From: Planctomycetota bacterium
Lineage (GTDB): Bacteria; Planctomycetota; Planctomycetia; Pirellulales; Lacipirellulaceae
Direction of reading: 5' to 3'
DNA: 64,000 bases
Assembly: GCA_029259945.1 (NCBI GenBank)
Contig: JAJDEF010000022.1
Span: 372,001-436,000 of the forward strand
In this document: positions 9,967 to 19,018 of the stretch, in pieces
Layout: every line of letters starts with the position of its first letter
How positions within the stretch are numbered: position 1 is the first letter of the stretch
The notes under the pieces: model-generated
The model's database searches: none
What the model saw: the letters and a program-made list of their open reading frames with translations, nothing else
What the model was told of the DNA's origin: nothing
Program-made: the position numbers and the translations under genes

Positions 9967-10667
9967 GTAGTCGATTCATTCGGTTGAAGCCTACGAATGC
10001 GAGTAATCTCGCTCGATTCATCCAAAGACGGCAAATCGGGAAACATCTTCAAGTAAAAACTGCTTGAAGGCATCAAGACTGCAATGGCGGTGGCCAGAAT
10101 AATTTTGATGTCTAACCCAATGGATTGCTTCTGTGTATACCAAACTTCCAATTCACTTTTATAGGGCATAATATCCAGTCGATAACATTCTTCGTGAGGT
10201 TTATCACTAAGGTGCAAAATATGCTCTTCGTCACGAAACATGATCGAGCCAATCCCTGTTAGCCCAGGCTTTATCTTGAATAGTTTTTGCCGAACTTCCT
10301 CCGAATAACAATCCAAGCCAGCCTGCATGAGTGGCCGCCAGCCAACAATGCTCATGTCACCTTTCAACACATTCAATAACTGTGTGAGCTCGTTGATTTT
10401 TGTTTTCCGAAGGATCCGACCAAAAGGCAAAACACGCGGGTCGTTTTTTACCGTGATATCTTTGGATCCAATATTTTCGCTATCAACCACCATCGTGGCA
10501 AACTTAATCAACCCAAACACCTCCCCCCCCTTGCCCCGTCGGGACTGGATGTAAAAGACGTGCCTTTCTCCGGTGAACCGAAGAATGACAGCAACAATTA
10601 CCAAGATGGGCAGCAATGGAAGGAGCATCGCCAAGGCAACAACTAGATCGAGAATTCTTTTGGACAT
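9963..10667 (-). CDS. priming sugar-1-phosphate transferase (PglC/WcaJ-type, monotopic)
   Basis: Transfers a sugar-1-phosphate from a nucleotide sugar to undecaprenyl phosphate, starting repeat-unit assembly. The 234 residues fit the short PglC-like class. There is one N-terminal membrane segment (residues about 7-30), an amphipathic stretch, FYIQSRRGKGGEVF, the KINELTQLLNVLKGDMS catalytic helix region and IVGWRPLM. The canonical DELPQL catalytic pair appears here as NELTQL: Asn replaces the usual Asp next to the conserved Glu, which deserves checking. It is coupled to the heparinase-family gene by a four-base overlap. A run of eight G interrupts the coding strand at 10523-10530. A second, unrelated priming enzyme (WecA-type) lies at 30983-32515. 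Confidence 0.88.
   Translation of the reverse strand: MSKRILDLVVALAMLLPLLPILVIVAVILRFTGERHVFYIQSRRGKGGEVFGLIKFATMVVDSENIGSKDITVKNDPRVLPFGRILRKTKINELTQLLNVLKGDMSIVGWRPLMQAGLDCYSEEVRQKLFKIKPGLTGIGSIMFRDEEHILHLSDKPHEECYRLDIMPYKSELEVWYTQKQSIGLDIKIILATAIAVLMPSSSFYLKMFPDLPSLDESSEITRIRRLQPNESTT
10523..10530 (-). repeat. G8 homopolymer tract inside the priming transferase gene
   Basis: Eight consecutive C on the plus strand, so eight G in the coding strand, spanning the AAG-GGG-GGG-GAG codons of the PglC-like gene. A one-base slip would shift the frame about one fifth of the way into the protein. Such tracts act as contingency loci in some pathogens; that role here is inference. Confidence 0.6.
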
Positions 10668-10707
10668 GCCGTATTAACCCGGGTCTATGAATGTTTGAAA
10701 TTATCTG

Positions 10708-11346
10708 CTAGCGAATGGGTCGTGATGGAACGCCAACGACTTTCGAGCCATTGGGAATATCGCGGATGACTACCGATCCGGCTCCGATCACACAATCGTT
10801 ACCAATAGTCACACCCTGAATGACCGTTGCCCCCGCCCCGATATGACAGGCATCTCCTATACGCACTTGACCGCATATCGTGGCACCTGGCGCAATTTGA
10901 GTATGGTTGCCAAGGACGCAACCATGGTCCACTCGCGATCCAGTGTTAAGGGTGGTATTGTCGCCAAGCGAAGCCCCCGATTGCACAATAGCACCAGCCA
11001 AAATCTGCACACCATGGCCGATATGGATATTCGGACTAAGAATAGAGCTAGGATGAATGACGTTTGAAAATTGGTAGCCCTGGGAAGTCCAAGTTTCATA
11101 TATTTTCTGACGCAAAGTAGGTCGATCGGTCGAGCTGGTCCCATTGACAAGTTGAATCTCGTCGCGAGCGTGATTCAATATAATTTTATCGTCACCTAAA
11201 ATAGGGACATCCAGAATCGACTGGCCATGTTTTTCAGCCATGACATCGGTCAGGTACAAAATCTCGTGATTGGTGAGTTGCAGCGCATCAATGAGTACTT
11301 GAGAGTGATCTCCCGCACCAATGATAATGATAGGATGAGTGGACAT
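10708..11346 (-). CDS. sugar O/N-acetyltransferase of the NeuD/PglD family
   Basis: A left-handed beta-helix acyltransferase, expected to acetylate an amino-sugar nucleotide. The frame is open to 11481, but homology-type sequence starts at MSTHPIIIIGAGDHSQVLI (ATG 11346, 212 residues), 19 bases after the stop of the bi-domain oxidoreductase gene. The N-terminal Rossmann-like subdomain (IIIGAGDHS) binds the nucleotide sugar. The C-terminal hexapeptide repeats (HIGHGVQILAGAIVQ, GVTIGNDCVIGAGSVV) with a histidine in the LNTGSRVDHGCVLG turn are typical of PglD/NeuD. Neighbouring the priming transferase, it may act on the first sugar, as in the PglD-PglC pairing known from Campylobacter; that parallel is inference. 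Confidence 0.87.
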   Translation of the reverse strand: MSTHPIIIIGAGDHSQVLIDALQLTNHEILYLTDVMAEKHGQSILDVPILGDDKIILNHARDEIQLVNGTSSTDRPTLRQKIYETWTSQGYQFSNVIHPSSILSPNIHIGHGVQILAGAIVQSGASLGDNTTLNTGSRVDHGCVLGNHTQIAPGATICGQVRIGDACHIGAGATVIQGVTIGNDCVIGAGSVVIRDIPNGSKVVGVPSRPIR

Positions 11347-11365
11347 CGAACGTCTCGTACTTCTT

Positions 11366-13513
11366 TCAGTGGGTACTCGAAATATCATGCGGAAAACCGT
11401 CTCGAAGGCTCTGAACAGCAAGAATCGAAGCAAGGGTGACTCCGCGTAAATCCTCCCACGAAATGGGTGGCTCACCGTCATTTTTTAGAGCACTGGCCAG
11501 CGCACGAATTTCGTTTTGATGCCCTTTGTCCATTTTCATTTTTTGGGTGGTCGCCTTTCCACCAGAACACATTGTCGTGGAACAGAAGTCATCGATGACT
11601 CCCACTCGACCGCCACCAAATACTTCAACCCGCTCTTTGGGAAAGCTCTTGTCGCCACCTGCCAGATAACCAATGCTGCTCACACTTCCGTTCGCATGAC
11701 GTAGTGTGATGAAACACCTGTCATCGGTGATTTTCTCAGGCGAACCATCAGCTACCGATTCGCAATAAACTCGCACGGGCGGCGAACCGGCTAGAAAAGT
11801 GGCCAGGTCAATCGCATGACATGCTTCACCGATGATACGACCGCCCCCTTGCTCTAAATCCTGAGTCCAATGATCTGCGGGAATGTCTCCGGCATTGAAG
11901 CGAATCGCTATGGTTAACGGCGATTGGATACTAGAAAAAAGGTCTTTTATCTGCTTTGCCGCGGGAGAAAATCTGCGGTTGAATCCCACCATCAGTATCG
12001 GACTCGGCTGCTTTGCAAGCAGGCACGATTCAATTTCCTCGAGTTCTTGGAGGTTCAAGCAAAGTGGTTTTTCTACGAAAATGTTTTTTCCTGCTGACAA
12101 AGACCGAAGCACATGTTGCGCATGCAAATCATGCCGCGTGACAGAAAATACCGTGTCAATGGTAGGATCGTCAAAAACTTTGCCCTCGTCTGTCGTGGCA
12201 ACACCGAATCCCATTTTCTGAGCCATGTGCGTCGCAGAATTGCCGCCCGCAGAGCAGATGGTACCAAGCTCGAATTGTCCACACTGCTTAATAGCGGGGA
12301 TCAACATCATCTTCGCAAAGTTACCTGCGCCAAGTACGCCGACTTTTTGTTTACCCTGTCGTGTTGCCGTGGACTTGAACTCCAACCGACGCTCGATTTT
12401 CTCCGAAGTGATTCCTGGATAATCGATGACGATGCCAAGATAGGGCTCGCTGTTGTTGGAGATCAGGTCGTAAGCTTCCGAGGCTCTATCAAGAGTAAAT
12501 CGGTGAGAAATCAGCGGAGTCACATCCAGCTCGCCGCAGGCCATCATATCAAGAACCGCTTGGATGTTTCGCTGTTCTGTCCATCGAACGTAAGGGGCCG
12601 GATAGTCTCGCCCATGTTCCTCATACTCCGGATCGTATCGACCCGGACCATAGGAACAGGAAACAACAAACTCAGCTTCTTTAAAATAAAACGGACGCCG
12701 GTCTAGTTCGAGTCCGATCACTCCGATTAACACGACCCGCCCTTTCTTACGCACGGCGGCGGCGGCCAGTTCGATAGGACCATTGGACTTGGTAGACGCG
12801 GTAATCACCACCGCGTCTGCCCCCAAACCGCCCGTTTGCTGTTCTACACTAGCCGCACTCATGTTGGGACGTGCTTCGTCGGCACCCATTTCAATGGCCA
12901 ATTTGCATTTTGATGGATCAGGATCAGTCCCATAAACCCGGCAACCGGCAGCTTTGAGCAACGCAACCGCCACCTGCCCAACCAAGCCCAGGCCAACCAC
13001 CAAAACTGTTTCACCCAACGTACACTTCGACAATCGAACGCCCTGCAAAGCGATCGAACCCAATACGGCAAAAGCCGCATGGTCGAGCGGAACGTTGTCG
13101 GCAACGTGGGCAGTTAGATTTTTGGGCACCGCAACCAATTCGGCATGGTTGCCATTCGACGCCACCCGATCTCCAGGCTTGAAATGCTGTATCCCTTCGC
13201 CGCAGGCAAGCACAATGCCCGCCGAGCAATATCCGAGCGGGAGTGGGTCGTCCAATTTCGAGCGGACTTGTCTAATGGTGTTGAGCAGCCCTTCGCCTCG
13301 AACTTTTTCAAGCACTCGACGCACCTGATCGGGCCGTGCACGCGCCTTACCAAGTAACGACTTTTTTGCCAAGTCTCGGAGCATTTTCTCGGTCCCTGCC
13401 GAAACGAGTGAAAACGCATTGGCAATAAGAACCTCGCCCGGACGCACCATCGGGTCAGGAACATTTTGGGTGACCAATTCACCCGTTCTTAGGTTTTGAT
13501 TGATTTGACGCAT
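11366..13513 (-). CDS. bi-domain oxidoreductase: zinc-type alcohol dehydrogenase plus Gfo/Idh/MocA domain
   Basis: A 715-residue natural fusion. Residues about 1-350 are a medium-chain dehydrogenase (VSAGTEKMLRDLAKKSLLGK near the start, then the Rossmann motif VVGLGLVGQVAVALLKAAG). Residues about 370-715 form a Gfo/Idh/MocA oxidoreductase (KVGVLGAGNFAKMMLIPAI, NIFVEKPLCLNLQELEEIE with the family's EKP motif, and GGGRIIGEACHAIDLA with its His-Asp pair). The same architecture is known from exopolysaccharide loci of many bacteria, often beside a heparinase-family gene, as here three genes on. Its substrate is not established in the family as far as I know; sugar oxidation or epimerisation through a keto intermediate is inferred. 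Confidence 0.87.
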   Translation of the reverse strand: MRQINQNLRTGELVTQNVPDPMVRPGEVLIANAFSLVSAGTEKMLRDLAKKSLLGKARARPDQVRRVLEKVRGEGLLNTIRQVRSKLDDPLPLGYCSAGIVLACGEGIQHFKPGDRVASNGNHAELVAVPKNLTAHVADNVPLDHAAFAVLGSIALQGVRLSKCTLGETVLVVGLGLVGQVAVALLKAAGCRVYGTDPDPSKCKLAIEMGADEARPNMSAASVEQQTGGLGADAVVITASTKSNGPIELAAAAVRKKGRVVLIGVIGLELDRRPFYFKEAEFVVSCSYGPGRYDPEYEEHGRDYPAPYVRWTEQRNIQAVLDMMACGELDVTPLISHRFTLDRASEAYDLISNNSEPYLGIVIDYPGITSEKIERRLEFKSTATRQGKQKVGVLGAGNFAKMMLIPAIKQCGQFELGTICSAGGNSATHMAQKMGFGVATTDEGKVFDDPTIDTVFSVTRHDLHAQHVLRSLSAGKNIFVEKPLCLNLQELEEIESCLLAKQPSPILMVGFNRRFSPAAKQIKDLFSSIQSPLTIAIRFNAGDIPADHWTQDLEQGGGRIIGEACHAIDLATFLAGSPPVRVYCESVADGSPEKITDDRCFITLRHANGSVSSIGYLAGGDKSFPKERVEVFGGGRVGVIDDFCSTTMCSGGKATTQKMKMDKGHQNEIRALASALKNDGEPPISWEDLRGVTLASILAVQSLRDGFPHDISSTH

Positions 13514-13623
13514 GGCTGCTTTGGGTCAACTTTGTGGAGATGAGGATTGAAAATAAATTGCACTCATAATGGATGCCACTAGCGATGCAAATGGAAAGCA
13601 GGTCGGGTAACACCACTAATTTT

Positions 13624-15003
13624 CTACTTGAGATTGTTAACAACAGCTCGGAACTTGCCTGTTGCTGTTCTTTCGATTTCAGTTACATATTCGAATTCTA
13701 CAAGTAACGTTTCGCTAATGTACTTTCGAACTGCTGCCCGCAAGCTATCCTCGGTTGCTTTTGAATAGTGCTTCCGCTTGATAATACGAATCACAATGGC
13801 ACCAAGTTTACTCTGGACAATCTGTGCTTCTCGAATCGAAGTCGTGTCTTTGAATATATAGTCAAAACGTACGATTCTACGATTTTCAGGAGTTGTTATA
13901 TACTCCTCTATTCTACCGTCGAATTGAGAAAATACACGGCTATGTCTCCCACAGTCACATTTGCCCTCATGCATGGTCACCACATCGCCAATGCGGTAGT
14001 TAATGAAGGGCATGGCATAGTTCGCAAATCCGGTCCCCAGGACGTTAGCTTGCCCTTGGGAAAGACGCGGGTCCTCTTCCGTACGCAAAACCCCGAATTC
14101 AAAATCCTCATGAAATACGTCTTGTTCACAACGTGCGGCATTGCAACAGCCTTCGGATGCCCCATATTGATCCACGACGTGGGCTCCTAGTACTCGTTCC
14201 ATTGTTTTACGCTGAAATGAAAGCAATTTCTCGGCACCTGTAAACACAAATTTTGGCTTGCTTGCCAATTCGATAGAACACCTCTCCAGAAGTTCACAAA
14301 GTTGGTTGATAATCGAAGGATAGCCAACGTAGTATTCGAAAGAATGCTGACCAAGGAATTTAGAAATCTGATCAATGTTCTCCTCGACTATGTGCTGCAT
14401 ATTCATCACGTATTGGTTGCTTGGAAAGTTAAATCGCCAATACGGAGGTTTCTTTTGATGCAGCGGCACCACAGGCTTGCCTGTAAAAACGCAGTGCAAC
14501 GGCTGGTCGTGATAGTGAACACCAAACCTTTCGCGGAATCGCCACCATACGGCCCATTGAAACTGTATCGCCTCTCGTGAATGATAAAAATCGAGGGCCG
14601 TACCAGTACTGCCACTTGTGTGTTGATGGATTAGCCGCTTAGTGTCTGCGGTTTCATCAACCATGCCTCGCCAATTATTTCGGACGTCCTCTTTGGTTAG
14701 TACGGGAATTTTCTCGAGTTCGTCGACACTCTGTACGTCCCGGGGAGTGAGATCATTTTTTTGGAATAACTCGCGGTAATAGGGTATGTTGCGGTACGCG
14801 TGGGATATGAGTCGAGATACGTTTTCGTTTTGGTAGCCACGTATCTCAGCTTCATCGAGCCATTCGCTCTCGGTCAACTCGATCAGTTTTTTCTGAAAGA
14901 AGCTGCCAAAACGTTTTTTTCTCTCCAGGAGACCGTAGGCCGAACAAAAAATATTTTGAATGACAACTGGGGAACTCTTGTATATTTTATCTAGCCTGCT
15001 CAT
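13624..15003 (-). CDS. PaaK/CapK-like adenylate-forming enzyme
   Basis: Belongs to the phenylacetate-CoA ligase-like ANL superfamily, whose members activate carboxylates as acyl-adenylates. The P-loop HQHTSGSTGTALDFYHS, the VVDQYGASEGC motif, the INYRIGDVV adenine-site motif and the FDGRIEEYI hinge before the small C-terminal domain are all visible in order. The frame extends to a TTG at 15042; the ATG at 15003 (MSRLDKIYK) is preferred, giving 460 residues. In polysaccharide loci such proteins (CapK) are thought to activate an acyl or amino-acid substituent for the glycan. The neighbouring DUF362 gene (114 bases upstream) suggests a shared role, but the substrate is unknown. Confidence 0.82.
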   Translation of the reverse strand: MSRLDKIYKSSPVVIQNIFCSAYGLLERKKRFGSFFQKKLIELTESEWLDEAEIRGYQNENVSRLISHAYRNIPYYRELFQKNDLTPRDVQSVDELEKIPVLTKEDVRNNWRGMVDETADTKRLIHQHTSGSTGTALDFYHSREAIQFQWAVWWRFRERFGVHYHDQPLHCVFTGKPVVPLHQKKPPYWRFNFPSNQYVMNMQHIVEENIDQISKFLGQHSFEYYVGYPSIINQLCELLERCSIELASKPKFVFTGAEKLLSFQRKTMERVLGAHVVDQYGASEGCCNAARCEQDVFHEDFEFGVLRTEEDPRLSQGQANVLGTGFANYAMPFINYRIGDVVTMHEGKCDCGRHSRVFSQFDGRIEEYITTPENRRIVRFDYIFKDTTSIREAQIVQSKLGAIVIRIIKRKHYSKATEDSLRAAVRKYISETLLVEFEYVTEIERTATGKFRAVVNNLK

Positions 15004-15117
15004 GGTGTTCGTATACGGGTTCAACGTGAACTGAAATTTCAATCAGTCCGAGTAAATGGGCTGATCATACTCTGAATAGTGCCCCACCTACGGGGAGCGA
15101 CAAGTACCAAAACTCGC

Positions 15118-16488
15118 TCAACCGGCAACCTCACTCTTACGAAGATCGTTCCACCCAAAGTGAGGAATAAACCCTCCGTCGATCAACGGGCGCAGATCAG
15201 AAATTGCTACTTCGGAACCACTAGTTTGTTCATGGACTACGATATCTGACATCTGGCCCAACCCGATAGGCCAGCGATGGGTTGCGAATGCATTCCAAAT
15301 AATAGGTATCGCCTCAGGATCAAAACCCATCAATTTGGCGCAAACTGCATCGACTACCGCTGGGTTATCACCTGCTATCAATGCTCGAGCATCTGCAGCA
15401 TCTGGGGATACTGGCCCATTCCCCTGTCCGGCAACAATTCCGTCTACGATAGTAAAATAAGGCTTGGGTTCTTCTTTTTCACGCCAAGTGCCGTCTGGAT
15501 TTCCGTACAACAGCGATCTGTTGAGATCCAGTGCCATGCGCCAACATGTGTCATTGCCAATCCAATTTCCACTACGCACAACTGATTCACTTCCGCCCAA
15601 CGATGCTTTTCCGACATTTCTCATCTTCCGAAATATCCAGTTACCCACTAATGGCAGCCCATGCATCGCATGCTTCCCCAACCTTCTCATGCGATCTTCG
15701 AACACATTTTTAAAGCTTCTTTGCGGGTATTCGTCTCCTCCTGTTTGAGGGTATCCCTCAGTGTGGTGCGGCAACCAATTTTTGTCGCCATTAATGCCAA
15801 CCAGATTTTTTAGACAACATGTGATGCCGGTTTTCTTGTGCGTCTTTAGTTTAGGTAGATTGATAAATAAATCACACTTCATCGGGGTTCCAGCAAGAAG
15901 GTACTCTTGTGTTTCACCGCGATGATGCTCGTTGACAATATCAGCATCGTAGTCCGCACCATAATAGCGACCTTCACCTTGAAACTTATAGAACAAGCTA
16001 TCTTGGCCAAGGTTAGTCGCTACATAGTCTCGTGGATCCTCGGTGTTTTTCAGTCTTTCAACAATGACTTCCTCGCGCCGAATCCATATTTCTCTTCGTA
16101 AATCGATCACCTCTATCTCTACATTGGCAAGTTCGCTTCGGCAAGCTGCTAGCCGCTCTTCTAGGCCTCCTCGCTGTAATATCTTCGAAAAGTTTGCGTT
16201 GGTAATTGGCGCATCACATATGCTGATCGTTACAGACCCAGATGCAATTTTGGAAATCGCTCTTACTGTTGCTTCCAGGATCGCCGGATGCGTAATCAAC
16301 GGCAACCATAGCTCGCTTTGGTTCTCGTGAGACTCTTGGACCCAGTTTGGCTTGAGAACTACATGAACCTTAGCCCTGTCAAGTAACCTGCAGATTCTCT
16401 CGCACCCAGAAATGGAGTCGTAAATAAAATCCTCGATCTCCTCCATCTCAGAATAGCTATCAATCCTACAAAGTTTGGTTTGCATCAT
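15118..16488 (-). CDS. DUF362 domain protein
   Basis: A 456-residue protein matching DUF362: KVHVVLKPNWVQES near the N-terminus, ISICDAPITNANF, INLPKLKTHKKTGITCCLKNLVG in the middle and LIAGDNPAVVDAVCAKLMGFDPEAIP toward the end. Many DUF362 proteins carry iron-sulfur ferredoxin domains; no CxxCxxC cluster motif is seen here, so this is the bare domain. The function of the family is not known to me. It lies between a GT4 gene and the PaaK/CapK-like gene in the same direction, so it may act in glycan modification. I do not assign a reaction. Confidence 0.8.
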   Translation of the reverse strand: MMQTKLCRIDSYSEMEEIEDFIYDSISGCERICRLLDRAKVHVVLKPNWVQESHENQSELWLPLITHPAILEATVRAISKIASGSVTISICDAPITNANFSKILQRGGLEERLAACRSELANVEIEVIDLRREIWIRREEVIVERLKNTEDPRDYVATNLGQDSLFYKFQGEGRYYGADYDADIVNEHHRGETQEYLLAGTPMKCDLFINLPKLKTHKKTGITCCLKNLVGINGDKNWLPHHTEGYPQTGGDEYPQRSFKNVFEDRMRRLGKHAMHGLPLVGNWIFRKMRNVGKASLGGSESVVRSGNWIGNDTCWRMALDLNRSLLYGNPDGTWREKEEPKPYFTIVDGIVAGQGNGPVSPDAADARALIAGDNPAVVDAVCAKLMGFDPEAIPIIWNAFATHRWPIGLGQMSDIVVHEQTSGSEVAISDLRPLIDGGFIPHFGWNDLRKSEVAG

Positions 16489-16562
16489 TGAAATACCTCA
16501 TCATTTCCTCAGGCAATCCACCACATAAGTCGAGAAGCCTAAAATAATATCAAAAAGCCTCA

Positions 16563-17717
16563 CTAGCGCCTCGAAGTACTACATTGGCAGATAAATTCAA
16601 ACGTTTCTCGCGAACACTCTTCCCAACTAAATTTACTAGCCTGCTGCACGCCTTTTTGTGAACTACTTTCTTGAATGGCAGTATCCTCCATAAGTTTCTG
16701 CATGGCAACCATAATACTATCAACAGAGAGTGGATTGAAATAGACGGCAGCATCACCAACAACTTCGGGCAAAGAGCTCATGTTCGAACATGCCATGGGC
16801 AAACCGGATCGCAATGCCTCCAACGCGATCATGCCAAACGACTCGCATGAGGATGCGAGAACAAAGGCATTCGCATCATCATAAATCGAGGCAATCTCTT
16901 GATAGGGCACTTCTCCATGGTACTTGAGATAGGATTGACTAGGATCCAAATGCCTCATGCGACTTACCAAACTCTGTAGTCGACCTTCGTGAGCTGCTCC
17001 ACCAACAATATCCAATGCAACTGGATAACCACGGCTATACAATCGACCAACCGCTTCTACGGCAGCAAGTTGATGCTTGTAAACATCTACTGATGACACG
17101 TAAAGCCATCGAAAAGGTTTCTCAGCACTATACTTACTGATCGGAAGAAATTGTCTTTTCGCGTGTTCGAATGCGGGACTTACACCATGCCCAATAACAG
17201 CCGTTGGGCATGTGATCGAGCCAATGCAGTCCAGCGTTTTTTCCCGTGCATAGTGGGTCATGAAAATCACCCCATCAGCACGACGGAAAGTTTTTTTCTG
17301 AAGACGCCGTACGGCAAGCAATCTTAGATTTGTACTACTCCAGCCGAAACGCCAACGCTCTTCTTTGACAAAAGGAAGCAAATTCTGAGAAACGGCAACA
17401 CAGGGACGAAACTTCCCCAAATGAATACCTCCAGGGGCAAAAAGGACGTCAACATGTTTTGCGGCTAAATGATCAAGTGTGGATCTTTGCCAGTAGAGTC
17501 GGTAACCGATAGAACCCGATGCTTTTTCTGCGGTCTCGAACTGGAAATAATCTCTTTGGGGCAGCTTGCTTAATGTGTCATCCCCGCCCCAAACGACAAC
17601 CTTACTAATGCCGAACTCCTGGGGATCGAATGCCCTCAGAAGCTCAGTCAAGTAGGTAACTCCTCCTCCCTGCCTAGCAGAAGTAGCATCAATACCAATT
17701 CGAATACCGTCACTCAT
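16563..17717 (-). CDS. glycosyltransferase family 4
   Basis: A GT-B glycosyltransferase of 385 residues. It begins IRIGIDATSARQGGGVTYL, whose glycine-rich loop is the acceptor-side motif of many mannosyl/rhamnosyl GT4 enzymes. The C-terminal donor half shows RWLYVSSVDVYKHQ, YDDANAFVLASSCESFGMIALEALRSGLP (split here by the E-x7-E motif residues in ESFGMIALE) and CSNMSSLPEVVGDAAVYFNP. The ATG at 17717 is chosen over the TTG one codon earlier. It is read 24 bases after another GT4 gene, so the two likely act in sequence on one repeat unit. The sugar specificity is unknown. Confidence 0.87.
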   Translation of the reverse strand: MSDGIRIGIDATSARQGGGVTYLTELLRAFDPQEFGISKVVVWGGDDTLSKLPQRDYFQFETAEKASGSIGYRLYWQRSTLDHLAAKHVDVLFAPGGIHLGKFRPCVAVSQNLLPFVKEERWRFGWSSTNLRLLAVRRLQKKTFRRADGVIFMTHYAREKTLDCIGSITCPTAVIGHGVSPAFEHAKRQFLPISKYSAEKPFRWLYVSSVDVYKHQLAAVEAVGRLYSRGYPVALDIVGGAAHEGRLQSLVSRMRHLDPSQSYLKYHGEVPYQEIASIYDDANAFVLASSCESFGMIALEALRSGLPMACSNMSSLPEVVGDAAVYFNPLSVDSIMVAMQKLMEDTAIQESSSQKGVQQASKFSWEECSRETFEFICQCSTSRR

Positions 17718-17741
17718 CAAGCATTACCCGTATCACAACTA

Positions 17742-18896
17742 TCAGAGGCCGTAAGATTCAATAGCTTCCATAACCTGGATACCATGCGTAGTATTTTCGA
17801 ATTTCTTACACAAAACTCCCACATCCTGAAACCCTTCTTCCCCAAGGCGTTTCCTCAACTCCTCACTTGAAAGCAAACCTGATACTTTTTCGGCTAAATC
17901 ACTCGCGGATCGTCTCTCTACGTACATACAATTTTCGCCGTTCCGCAAAAAACCCATTTCACCTTCAATGTCAGTGCATACCACAGGTAGGCCAAAACAC
18001 ATCGCCTCATAGACAACACGTGGGAATCCTTCTGGATAATAGGTGGGGATTGCGAATAGATCAGCTTCTGAAAACAACCGGGTGAGTTCCTTTTTGCTGT
18101 CTACTCTACCTGCGAGAGTGACCAAATGACGACAATCATGCTCTTCGATAGCATTCTTAATACGCTCTACTTCTTCTGGGCTTCCATCTCCTACTAAAAT
18201 GAGCTGAACAGCATGGCTCTTTTCAATTTGGGAAACCGCATCGACAAGTTCGAAAATCCCTTTTTGTGAATGAAGTTGCCCTACGTATAGCATGACTGCT
18301 GAACCATCGATCTTGTAGGACTGCTTTTCGCTTAGGTCCGCTGCCCTGAAGCTCATCATCGGAGCGACTTCCTGAACATGGTCGTTATACTCCTCGAGTC
18401 TCTTCGCAAAGGCTTTGCCTGTTGTAACGATGAATGTGGCTTTTGCAAAATAGTGGCGATAGAGAAATCCTACGACCCCCGTATTTTTCCACTCACCACG
18501 AACATAGATCCCATATCGATTTCCTAGAAGACAACATACTAAGCAGGCCAATGTTCCTATGTGACCTGGAAGAAATATGTACCACGTAGGCTTTTTGGAT
18601 ATCTGAAAAAGCATTCGCAGAAACACCAAAAAGTAGCCCACTACCTTGCTTAGCCAAACTTTACTCCGCACGAATGGGTTACCGAGTGAAATAAAGTGGA
18701 AATTCTCTATCTCATCGGTACCTGAGCTATTCCGAGAGCCTTCTGCATAGGGCCATTCAACGGCAGCAGCCATAGGGCTCACCCGAAACTCGCTAATTTC
18801 TCGCAGGAAATCGCAGCATGCTTTTGTAGTCCAAGCGATTTGGGCATCGACTTCCATGTTCGTATTCGGAAAAACTATGACGGCATTTGCTTTCAT
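17742..18896 (-). CDS. glycosyltransferase family 4
   Basis: A 384-residue GT-B enzyme. The N-terminal half is divergent and carries a hydrophobic stretch (VVGYFLVFLRMLFQ, then FLPGHIGTLACLVCCLLG) that may sit against the membrane. The C-terminal half has the GT4 donor site: VMLYVGQLHSQKGIFELV, LVGDGSPEEVERIK, TLAGRVDSKKELTRLFSEAD and PEGFPRVVYEAMCFGLPVV with the E-x7-E catalytic-region motif. It is followed after 24 bases by a second GT4 gene and preceded by the Wzy-like gene. Specificity is not predictable from this view. Confidence 0.86.
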   Translation of the reverse strand: MKANAVIVFPNTNMEVDAQIAWTTKACCDFLREISEFRVSPMAAAVEWPYAEGSRNSSGTDEIENFHFISLGNPFVRSKVWLSKVVGYFLVFLRMLFQISKKPTWYIFLPGHIGTLACLVCCLLGNRYGIYVRGEWKNTGVVGFLYRHYFAKATFIVTTGKAFAKRLEEYNDHVQEVAPMMSFRAADLSEKQSYKIDGSAVMLYVGQLHSQKGIFELVDAVSQIEKSHAVQLILVGDGSPEEVERIKNAIEEHDCRHLVTLAGRVDSKKELTRLFSEADLFAIPTYYPEGFPRVVYEAMCFGLPVVCTDIEGEMGFLRNGENCMYVERRSASDLAEKVSGLLSSEELRKRLGEEGFQDVGVLCKKFENTTHGIQVMEAIESYGL

Positions 18897-19018
18897 ACTT
18901 CACTCTGTCCGTAAGTCCTGGGCTATCGCAAACACCGATGCTGCCTTGCGAAGGCGGAGGGGCAAGGAAAACCGATTCCTTATCGTACTACCCGTGCCTA
19001 CTATCCCTCAATCTTAGG

